A stretch of 7,266 nt of DNA. Origin: Longimicrobiales bacterium. GTDB taxonomy: Bacteria; Gemmatimonadota; Gemmatimonadetes; Longimicrobiales; Gaopeijiaceae. The notes under the pieces were generated by a model, which worked only from the letters and a program-made list of their open reading frames with translations, did not search any database and had not been told where the DNA came from. Positions 1 through 7,266 of this stretch are shown here, in pieces. The first letter of the stretch is position 1, and each line of letters begins with the position of its first letter. The position numbers and the translations under genes were made by a program. The stretch lies in assembly GCA_028280205.1 (NCBI GenBank), contig JANQME010000043.1, forward strand, positions 1 to 7,266, given 5' to 3'.

Positions 1-59
1 CCTCCTCCTGCCGGGGTGATCGCTTCCGAGGGGAGCCGGCACGGTTCGGCGCGCGCACG

Positions 60-1721
60 ATGAGGCGAACGGCCCGGACGCTCACCGTCCTCTGGCGACT
101 GCTCCCCTTCGCGGTCGCCTTCCTGCGCGATCGGCGGCGCTGGATCGTCCTCGGGGGTCCGGCCGATCGGACGGAAGACCACCACCGCCGCCGTGCCGAG
201 CGACTCGCCACGTGCCTTGCGGCCCTGGGTCCGACGTTCATCAAGCTCGCCCAGCTCCTCAGCGCCCGCGCCGATATCCTCCCCGAGCCGTATCTCTCGG
301 CCATCGGCACGCTCCAGGACGCGGTTCCGCCCGACGCGTCCGACGCCATCCGTCGGGTGATCGAGGGTGATCTGGGCGCACCCGTCTCCGAGCTCTTCGA
401 GTCGTTCGACGACACCCCGCTCGCTGCGGCCTCCCTGGGTCAGGTCCATCCCGCGAGGGTCGCGGGCCGCGAGGTCGTGGTGAAGGTGTTGCGCCCGGAC
501 GTGGAGCGGCTCATCGCGCTCGACCTCGACATCTCGTTCCGTCTGCTCTTCTGGATCAACATCGTCTTCCCGAACCATCACGTGCGGGCACTGACGAACG
601 TGATCCGCGAGTTCTCCGTCCGGGTCAAGGACGAGATGGACTTCGTGATGGAGGCGGAGAACATGGACCGCTTCCGGCGGGTGTTCGCCGACGATCCGCG
701 CGTGCGAACACCCGACGTCCTCGACGACTTCACGAGGCGGCGCGTGCTCGTGATGGAGCGGTGTGGGGGAACGAAGATCGACCGGCTCGAGGGGCACTTC
801 CGGTCGGGGCGCCTCTCGTTCCGGCAGGTCATGGAGACGCTGACCAACGTCTATCTGAGGATGATGATGGTCGACGGCTTCATGCACGCCGATCCGCACC
901 CGGGCAACCTTCTCGTCCAGGACGACGGGACGATCGTCGTGCTCGACTGGGGCGCCGTCCTGGAGGTGCCGCGCTACACGCGGGAGTCGATCCTCGGCAT
1001 CGCGCTGGCCCTGGGACGCGACGACATCGACGGCGTGATCAACGAGATGTACCGACTCGGGATGATCAGCCCCGAGGTGTCGCGCGGTGAGATCCGGGAG
1101 GCCGCGGCGGAGATCCTGCGCATCGTGGAGCGGGCGAAGACAACGAACCCGAACCACATCGTCGAGGAGGTCCTCGCCCAGATCCTCGACACGTTCTACA
1201 CCTGGCCGCTCATGCTGCCGCAGGAGCTCGTGTACTTCCTGCGCACCTCGGCGCTGATCGAGGGTCTCGCCTTCACCTACGACCCCCGCTTCGACGGGCT
1301 CACCTTCATCCGCGGGATCATCCGCGAGAACCAGGCCGAGCTGATGCGCACGACGCGTCAGCAGCCGGCGCAGATCGCGCGCTCCTTCATGGAGGAGTCG
1401 CAGGCAGTGGTGCGGTCCGTCCGCGATCTGGTCACCCGGGCGGAACGTGAGGAGCTGAGGGTGCGCGTGCATCCGCGGGACATCCAAGCGCAGGAGCGCT
1501 TCATCCACCTGCAGGCGCGTCGGCTCCTCCTGAGCATCTTCGCCTCCGTGACCGCGGTCATCACCTCGATCCTCTTCATCGCGCTGCGGAGCTGGTGGCT
1601 CCTCGGCATCGGGCTCTTCGCCGCGCTCATGATGTTCGTGATCGTCCTCTTCATCCCGACCCACCTCCTCGCGAATCCGCTCCGGCACGCCCGGGGGATT
1701 CGTCCGCTGCCCCGACGCTGA
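60..1721 (+). CDS. AarF/ABC1/UbiB-family atypical kinase-like membrane protein
   Basis: A 553-residue member of the ABC1/UbiB family, atypical kinases or ATPases that support isoprenoid-quinone or lipid homeostasis at the membrane. Visible motifs: a KxGQ-type signature in variant form, KLAQ (62-65); the Ala-rich nucleotide loop AAASLGQV (122-129); the ATP-site lysine K142 in VVVKVL; the ExD motif E192/D194; the catalytic loop HADPHPGN (276-283); and a metal-binding DWG (296-298) in place of the usual DFG. Two hydrophobic segments (about 489-509 and 512-533) form a C-terminal membrane hairpin, as expected for the family. ATG at 60 is the first start codon in the frame inside the window. No good Shine-Dalgarno lies close to it, and the frame is open to the left edge, so the true start could lie outside. 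The next gene begins 4 bases after the stop. The physiological substrate cannot be read from sequence. Confidence 0.93.
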   Translation: MRRTARTLTVLWRLLPFAVAFLRDRRRWIVLGGPADRTEDHHRRRAERLATCLAALGPTFIKLAQLLSARADILPEPYLSAIGTLQDAVPPDASDAIRRVIEGDLGAPVSELFESFDDTPLAAASLGQVHPARVAGREVVVKVLRPDVERLIALDLDISFRLLFWINIVFPNHHVRALTNVIREFSVRVKDEMDFVMEAENMDRFRRVFADDPRVRTPDVLDDFTRRRVLVMERCGGTKIDRLEGHFRSGRLSFRQVMETLTNVYLRMMMVDGFMHADPHPGNLLVQDDGTIVVLDWGAVLEVPRYTRESILGIALALGRDDIDGVINEMYRLGMISPEVSRGEIREAAAEILRIVERAKTTNPNHIVEEVLAQILDTFYTWPLMLPQELVYFLRTSALIEGLAFTYDPRFDGLTFIRGIIRENQAELMRTTRQQPAQIARSFMEESQAVVRSVRDLVTRAEREELRVRVHPRDIQAQERFIHLQARRLLLSIFASVTAVITSILFIALRSWWLLGIGLFAALMMFVIVLFIPTHLLANPLRHARGIRPLPRR

Positions 1722-1725
1722 GCGC

Positions 1726-2787
1726 ATGACCGAGACCACCCTCCGCTCTCCCGCCGACGAGGCCCTTCTCGAGCGCTTTCGCGCACGCAAGCCCGTGGCG
1801 CTCGCTCGCGCGATCTCGATGGTCGAGGACGAACGCCCGGGCTTCCAGGACTTCCTGCACACGGTCATGGCCGACGGGCCGAGCGCACGCCGGGTGGGCT
1901 TCACCGGTCCGCCCGGGGCGGGTAAGTCGTCACTCGTGGCCGCCGTCGCGACGGCGTATCGGACGGCGGAAGAGCAGGTGGGGGTCGTGGCCGTCGATCC
2001 CACCTCGCCGTATTCGGGCGGGGCACTGCTCGGGGACCGCATCCGCATGAACGACATCGCCACCGACCCGGGCATCTTCATCCGCTCCATGGCGACGCGT
2101 GGGTCGCTCGGTGGCCTCGCGACGACGACGAAGGAGGTCGTCGACCTCATGGACGCCTTCCGCTTCGACCGGATCCTCGTCGAGACCGTCGGCGTGGGTC
2201 AGACCGAGCTCGAGATCACCGCGGCGGCCGACACGGTGGTCGTCGTCCTCGTACCCGAGTCCGGCGACGCGATCCAGGCGATGAAGGCCGGGCTCATGGA
2301 GATCGCGGACGTCTTCGTGGTCAACAAGGCAGACCGCCCGGGCGCGGCGCGCCTGGTCAAGGAGCTCCGGCAGGCGCTGCACCTGCGGGCCGGCTCCGCG
2401 ATGAAAGACGTCCCGGCGCACCACGGCGTGGACCTCGGGCGTGCGCTGAAGCGGGAGCGGACCGAGGACCCTCCGGCGCCCGACCGCGAGGGTTGGGAGA
2501 TCCCCGTGCTCACGTCGAACGCCCTGACGGGTGAGGGTCTCGAGGAGCTGCTCGAGACGATCGCACACCACCGCACCTGGCTGACCGAGGGCGGCGCCCT
2601 CGAAGAGCGCCGGCGGGAGCGCGCGGCCCGCCGGATCCGCGACGTGGTCGACCGGGGGCTGCGCCGGGTCGCGTGGCGCTCCGAACGGGTGCGCGCCCTG
2701 CTCGACGAGGGGGTCGAGCGGATCGCGCGTGGCGGGGGCACGCCGTACTCGGCCGCCGACGAGATCCTCGGGGCGCTGCTGCGCTGA
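1726..2787 (+). CDS. meaB: MeaB/ArgK-type P-loop GTPase, chaperone of a B12-dependent acyl-CoA mutase
   Basis: A 353-residue G3E-family GTPase, full length for MeaB. These proteins gate adenosylcobalamin loading into acyl-CoA mutases and protect or rescue the enzyme from inactivation, using GTP hydrolysis. Visible elements: Walker A GPPGAGKS (61-68); VAVDPTSP with D91; the family-specific RSMATRGSLGGL (120-131); Walker B/switch region with E153 in VETVGVGQTE; the base-specificity motif NKAD (200-203); and a C-terminal helical region ending in GGGTPYSAADEIL (336-348), the MeaB dimerization tail. ATG 1726 lies 4 bases after the kinase stop, with no strong Shine-Dalgarno, which suggests translational coupling. 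The mutase catalytic gene starts 74 bases downstream, so the likely client is that enzyme. If the client is an isobutyryl-type mutase (see next gene), this is its stand-alone chaperone rather than the fused form found in IcmF. Confidence 0.95.
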   Translation: MTETTLRSPADEALLERFRARKPVALARAISMVEDERPGFQDFLHTVMADGPSARRVGFTGPPGAGKSSLVAAVATAYRTAEEQVGVVAVDPTSPYSGGALLGDRIRMNDIATDPGIFIRSMATRGSLGGLATTTKEVVDLMDAFRFDRILVETVGVGQTELEITAAADTVVVVLVPESGDAIQAMKAGLMEIADVFVVNKADRPGAARLVKELRQALHLRAGSAMKDVPAHHGVDLGRALKRERTEDPPAPDREGWEIPVLTSNALTGEGLEELLETIAHHRTWLTEGGALEERRRERAARRIRDVVDRGLRRVAWRSERVRALLDEGVERIARGGGTPYSAADEILGALLR

Positions 2788-2803
2788 GACCTGCGCTGCT
2801 CGA

Positions 2804-2841
2804 GCCCCGTTGGATTATGTTTAGGTCTGAACGAACGGGGC
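2804..2841 (+). promoter_or_regulatory. Inverted repeat around an AT-rich patch upstream of the mutase gene (candidate promoter/operator)
   Basis: Perfect 8-base arms GCCCCGTT (2804-2811) and AACGGGGC (2834-2841) flank a 22-base centre that is clearly AT-richer than its surroundings (ATTATGTTTA at 2814-2823). TATGTT at 2816-2821 is a 4/6 match to a -10 box, but I find no convincing -35 hexamer 16-18 bases upstream. The element sits between meaB and the mutase gene, just upstream of a good Shine-Dalgarno (GAGGAG, 2848-2853). It could be a promoter with an overlapping operator or an RNA hairpin in the leader. The identity of any binding protein is unknown. Confidence 0.35.
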
Positions 2842-2861
2842 CGTGACGAGGAGTCTTCGCC

Positions 2862-4586
<1,725 letters not shown>

Positions 4587-4632
4587 TGGAGGACCGCTCA
4601 TATCGGCGCAGGAGGTCGTTGGGCTGCGGACG

Positions 4633-4672
4633 CGCTTCGCTGCGAAGTAGCGCTGCTACTCCTCGCTTCGCT
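4633..4672. repeat. Cluster of short direct and inverted repeats between the mutase subunit genes
   Basis: CGCTTCGCT occurs twice (4633-4641 and 4664-4672). Between the copies lies GCGAAG (4642-4647), which can pair with CTTCGC in either copy (4635-4640 or 4666-4671). It is followed by a perfect hairpin AGTAGC-GCT-GCTACT (4646-4660). CTACTCCT (4657-4664) recurs at about 4685-4692. The composition differs from the flanking codon-structured DNA, and no conserved protein is encoded here. The arrangement resembles a repetitive extragenic palindrome or small palindromic element, but copy number in the genome cannot be judged from one window. Confidence 0.45.
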
Positions 4673-4709
4673 TGCCTTGCCCGCCTACTCCTGCATCCGA
4701 TCTGAGCGG

Positions 4710-4729
4710 CCCCCGAGCGGTTTCGGGGG
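4710..4729 (+). terminator. GC-rich hairpin, terminator- or attenuator-like, between the mutase subunit genes
   Basis: CCCCCGA (4710-4716) pairs perfectly with TCGGGGG (4723-4729) across the 6-base loop GCGGTT. The tract after it is only TTGT, so this is at best a weak intrinsic terminator. The genes on both sides encode subunits of one enzyme, so partial read-through, attenuation or protection of the upstream mRNA 3' end is more plausible than full termination. Confidence 0.35.
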
Positions 4730-4816
4730 GTTGTACGGTACCCCGTCGGACGTTTCCTCGCGTGGACCGTTCCTTCTACTTTTGAGGGCTTCCTTTCCAC
4801 CATCACCGGGAGACTC

Positions 4817-5236
4817 ATGGCGGACGACGATCGCAAGATCCGCATCCTCGTCGCGAAGCCCGGACTGGACGGGCACGACCGCGGGGCCAAGGTGATCGCC
4901 AGCGCCTTCCGGGACGCCGGCTTCGAGGTCATCTACACCGGCCTGCACCAGACGCCGGAGATGATCGTCGCGGCCGCGGTCCAGGAGGACGTGGACGTCG
5001 TCGCCATGTCCGTGCTCTCCGGAGCGCACATGACGCTCTTTCCGCGCGTGCGGGAGCTGCTGGCGGAGGCGGGGGCCGACCACGTCCTGCTCACGGGTGG
5101 CGGCATCATCCCGGAAGAGGACGTCACCGCGCTGGAGGAGCAGGGGATCGGACGGCTCTTCGGGCCCGGCACCCCGACCACGGCAGCTATCGACTACGTC
5201 AAGGAGTGGTTCGCAACGCGGCAGCAGACCACGTGA
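4817..5236 (+). CDS. Acyl-CoA mutase small subunit, cobalamin (B12)-binding
   Basis: A 139-residue stand-alone B12-binding domain (flavodoxin-like fold), equivalent to the C-terminal domain of fused methylmalonyl-CoA mutases and to IcmB. It carries the base-off/His-on motif DGHDRG (18-23), in which H20 is the expected lower ligand to cobalt and K14 and D18 are the conserved partners. The other two cobalamin-cradle motifs follow: SVLSGAH (65-71) and TGGGIIP (93-99). TGLHQTPE (41-48) is typical of the family. The protein should pair with the catalytic subunit encoded at 2862 to form the active enzyme. The domain sequence alone does not separate methylmalonyl- from isobutyryl-type enzymes. ATG 4817 is preceded by GGGAG (4808-4812) at a short 4-base spacing. 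Unusually, it is 230 bases from its partner gene but overlaps the next gene, with its TGA (5234-5236) sharing bases with a GTG start at 5233. Confidence 0.95.
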   Translation: MADDDRKIRILVAKPGLDGHDRGAKVIASAFRDAGFEVIYTGLHQTPEMIVAAAVQEDVDVVAMSVLSGAHMTLFPRVRELLAEAGADHVLLTGGGIIPEEDVTALEEQGIGRLFGPGTPTTAAIDYVKEWFATRQQTT

Positions 5237-6861
5237 CGGGTGGGGTGGCGGAGGAGGCGCGCGGCCGCCTCGCCGAGCTGTCCGACGAGCTGAAGGAGCT
5301 GCGCGAGCGCCTCCGTGAGGGGGGCGGAGCCCGGCGCATCGAGCGGCAGCACGACCAGGGCAAGCTCACGGCTCGCGAGCGCATCGACCTGCTGCTGGAC
5401 CAGGGTGCCCCCTCCGTCGAGGTCGGAATGCTCGTCGCCCACGACCTCTACGACGGCCAGGCTCCCGGCGCGGGCGTCGTGACCACGGTGGGGCGTGTCG
5501 AGGGTCGCGAGGTCGTGGTCGTGGCCAACGACGCCACCGTAAAGGCCGGGTCGTGGTGGCCCGAGACGATCACGAAGATCCTGCGGGCGCAGGAGATCGC
5601 GATGCGCTGCCGCATCCCGATCGTCTACCTCGTCGACTCCGCCGGGGTCAACCTGCCGTATCAGGGCGGGGTCTTTCCCGGCCAGTACGGCGCCGCGCGG
5701 ATCTTCTACTACAACTCCGTGATGCGCCGGTACCTGCGCATCCCGCAGCTCTCCGCGGTGATGGGTCCGTGCATCGCGGGCGGCGCCTATCTGCCGGCGC
5801 TGTCGGACGTGATCCTCATGGTCGACGGCACGTCGTTCATGGGGCTCGGCGGCCCGAATCTCGTGAAGGGTGCGACCGGGCAGACGGTCGGAGCCGAGGA
5901 GCTGGGCGGCGCCCGGGTCCACACCGAGGTGAGCGGCGTCGCGCACTACCGTGTCGCGGACGACGAGGAGTGCATCGATCGGCTCCGTCAGCTCGTGCGC
6001 GAGCTCCCGGCCGAGTCCGAGCCGGCGGAAGGGACGGCGACCCCGCCCCGGCGCCCCGCCCACGAGCTGTACGACCTGCTCCCGCCCGACCACCGCCAGC
6101 CGTACGAGACGCGGGACGTCCTGGAGTGCATCCTGGACGGGGACGACTTCGACGAGTTCCAGCCGGACCACGCCGCGGAGATGATCTGCGGTACGGGCTC
6201 GGTGGACGGGATCCCGGTGGGTGTGATCGCGAACGCGCGCGGCATGATCAAGCCGAAGGCCGGAGGCGCGCCGCGCTTCGGCGGGATCGTCTACACGGAG
6301 AGTGCCCGCAAGGTGGCGTACTTCATCGAGACGATGAACCGCCATCGCACGCCGCTCCTCTTCGTGCAGGACGTCTCGGGCTTCATGGTGGGACCGGACG
6401 CCGAGCACTCGGGCATCATCCGGGCCGGAGCGCAGTTCGTGGAGGCGATGGCGACCGCGACGGTCCCGAAGATCGTGCTCACGCTCAACCACGCCTCGGG
6501 CGCCGGCTACTACGCGATGGCGGGTCAGGGCTTCGATCCCGACTTCATCCTCTCGCTGCCGACCGGACGCATGGGCGTGATGGAGGGGAGCAGCGCGGTG
6601 ATGGCGCTCTTCGGCAGCCAGCTCGACCGGCTCAAGGAGGAGGGCAAGATCCCCGACGAGGAGCTGACGACGAAGATGGACGAGGTGCGGGCCGAGTACG
6701 ATCGCCAGCTCGACGCCCGCTTCGCCGCCGCCCGCGGCTTCGTCGACGAGGTGGTGCTGGCCGAGGAGCTCCGCCCGGCGCTGGGACTGCTGCTGCGGGC
6801 CGCCCGGCGGAATCCCGGGCCGCACGTCGGCGCGTTCCACCTGCCCGAGACGGCGCCGTGA
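5233..6861 (+). CDS. Acyl-CoA carboxylase carboxyltransferase (beta) subunit, methylcrotonyl/geranyl-CoA carboxylase-like
   Basis: A 542-residue carboxyltransferase with two crotonase-like halves. It transfers carboxyl from carboxybiotin to an acyl-CoA. Numbering starts from GTG 5233. The N-terminal helix (about 5-35) precedes KLTARERIDLLL (44-55). Motifs: MGPCIAGGAYLPALSD (177-192) and GLGGPNLVKGATG (204-216), followed by EELGGA in the N-half; FVQDVSGFMVG (377-387) and ASGAGYYAMAG (421-431) in the C-half. VFPGQYGAARIFYYN and LGGPxLVKxATG resemble methylcrotonyl/geranyl-CoA carboxylase more than propionyl-CoA carboxylase. Where propionyl-CoA carboxylase has a specificity Asp (GGAYDVM), this protein has Y427. 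GTG 5233 is chosen because it overlaps the previous stop as GTGA, as the next gene does. GTG 5206 is in frame but has AAGGA directly abutting it; GTG 5245 is also possible. No biotin carboxylase subunit is in the window. The exact substrate is unassigned. Confidence 0.92.
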   Translation: MTGGVAEEARGRLAELSDELKELRERLREGGGARRIERQHDQGKLTARERIDLLLDQGAPSVEVGMLVAHDLYDGQAPGAGVVTTVGRVEGREVVVVANDATVKAGSWWPETITKILRAQEIAMRCRIPIVYLVDSAGVNLPYQGGVFPGQYGAARIFYYNSVMRRYLRIPQLSAVMGPCIAGGAYLPALSDVILMVDGTSFMGLGGPNLVKGATGQTVGAEELGGARVHTEVSGVAHYRVADDEECIDRLRQLVRELPAESEPAEGTATPPRRPAHELYDLLPPDHRQPYETRDVLECILDGDDFDEFQPDHAAEMICGTGSVDGIPVGVIANARGMIKPKAGGAPRFGGIVYTESARKVAYFIETMNRHRTPLLFVQDVSGFMVGPDAEHSGIIRAGAQFVEAMATATVPKIVLTLNHASGAGYYAMAGQGFDPDFILSLPTGRMGVMEGSSAVMALFGSQLDRLKEEGKIPDEELTTKMDEVRAEYDRQLDARFAAARGFVDEVVLAEELRPALGLLLRAARRNPGPHVGAFHLPETAP

Positions 6862-7266
6862 GCGAGGCCGGCGCGCGCGTCGTCCGCGTCGCGAGCGGCC
6901 AGGGCTTCTGGGGCGACGATCTCGAGGCGCCGGTCCGCCAGGTCGAAGGTGGTCCGATCGACTACCTGATGCTCGACTACCTGGCCGAGGTGACGATGTC
7001 GATCATGCAGAAGCAGCGCGCCCGCGATCCCGAGGCCGGCTTCGCGCGCGACTTCGTGCCGCTCATGGAGCGGATCTTCCCGCGCTGCATCGCCGAGGGC
7101 ATCCGGGTTGTGACGAACGCGGGTGGTGTCAACCCGGAAGGGTGCGCAGAGGCGCTGGTGGAGGCCGGCCGCCGGGCGGGTGTGGCTGGCCGGACCCGTG
7201 TCGGACTCGTCACGGGCGACGACCTCATGGACCGCCTCGACGACCTCATCGGGCGGGGCCACACAC
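6858..7266 (+). CDS. AtuA-family (DUF1446) acyclic terpene utilization-like protein, 3'-truncated by window edge
   Basis: A 136-codon N-terminal fragment, open at the right edge. The GTG start at 6858 overlaps the carboxylase TGA as GTGA. Recognisable AtuA/DUF1446 features: a Gly-rich start GQGFWGDD (14-21), DYLMLDYLAEVTMSIMQKQ (35-53), RDPEAGFARDFV (56-67) and VVTNAGGVNPEGCAEAL (84-100). AtuA is encoded with the geranyl-CoA carboxylase genes (atuC/atuF) in the Pseudomonas citronellol/geraniol pathway and is required there, but its biochemical activity is not well defined. Related proteins often sit beside acyl-CoA carboxylase genes in bacteria not known to use terpenes, so the pairing here supports a shared branched-chain acyl-CoA substrate without proving terpene catabolism. 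The family call comes from recognised motifs, not a search. Confidence 0.85.
   Translation, partial: MSEAGARVVRVASGQGFWGDDLEAPVRQVEGGPIDYLMLDYLAEVTMSIMQKQRARDPEAGFARDFVPLMERIFPRCIAEGIRVVTNAGGVNPEGCAEALVEAGRRAGVAGRTRVGLVTGDDLMDRLDDLIGRGHT

Noticed and set aside
2788..2861. Cobalamin riboswitch in front of the mutase gene
   Set aside because: The gap is only 74 bases, far shorter than a cobalamin riboswitch of roughly 200 bases, and I see no B12-box-like conserved element.
4610..4705. Possible 28-codon leader peptide from TTG 4619 behind a perfect AGGAGG (4610-4615)
   Set aside because: The spacing of 3 bases is too short, the start codon is rare, and the frame runs through the palindrome cluster. 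Composition offers no sign of coding or attenuation codons.
4733..4748. Imperfect palindrome around GGTACC as an operator
   Set aside because: The symmetry is short and interrupted (ACGGTA/CCCCGT), with no promoter elements nearby, so it is not distinguishable from chance.
5206..5232. GTG 5206 as the carboxylase start
   Set aside because: It would overlap the B12 subunit by 31 bases, its AAGGA abuts the start codon with no spacer, and the added nine residues show no family similarity. GTG 5233 with the GTGA overlap is preferred.
5194..6840. Minus-strand open frame of 548 codons antisense to the carboxylase
   Set aside because: Same GC-bias artefact: no family motifs, and it is entirely antisense to a gene with strong carboxyltransferase motifs.

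Overview
The window is a gene-dense, GC-rich, entirely plus-strand stretch of bacterial chromosome. It holds six protein-coding genes, the last cut by the right edge. I see no RNA gene, insertion sequence, CRISPR array or phage gene. The base composition and the split coenzyme-B12 mutase (separate catalytic and cobalamin-binding subunits) would fit Gemmatimonadota, Actinobacteria or a related lineage. Gemmatimonadota is my guess, but the sequence alone does not settle it.

Layout, left to right. An AarF/ABC1/UbiB-type atypical kinase with two C-terminal membrane segments (60-1721) is followed after 4 bases by a MeaB/ArgK-type GTPase chaperone (1726-2787). A 74-base gap with an AT-rich patch inside an inverted repeat leads to the catalytic subunit of an adenosylcobalamin-dependent acyl-CoA mutase (2862-4586). 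A 230-base gap follows, unusually long for this window, carrying a cluster of short palindromes and a GC-rich hairpin. Then comes the small cobalamin-binding mutase subunit (4817-5236). Its stop codon overlaps the start of an acyl-CoA carboxylase carboxyltransferase (beta) subunit (5233-6861), whose stop in turn overlaps the start of an AtuA-family (DUF1446) protein (6858 to the edge).

How the genes fit together. The obvious reading is a propionate module: propionyl-CoA carboxylase, methylmalonyl-CoA mutase and its MeaB chaperone. The sequence argues against it at two points. The mutase has Phe103 and Gln221 where methylmalonyl-CoA mutase has the Tyr and Arg that contact the substrate carboxylate; Phe/Gln is the isobutyryl-CoA mutase pair. 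The carboxyltransferase has methylcrotonyl/geranyl-CoA carboxylase-like motifs, and a Tyr at the position where propionyl-CoA carboxylase has a specificity-determining Asp. Its partner gene is AtuA-like, a family named for acyclic terpene utilization. My inference is a branched-chain acyl-CoA module (butyryl/isobutyryl interconversion together with carboxylation of a branched unsaturated acyl-CoA). The biotin carboxylase partner and the mutase's redox or epimerase companions are not in the window.
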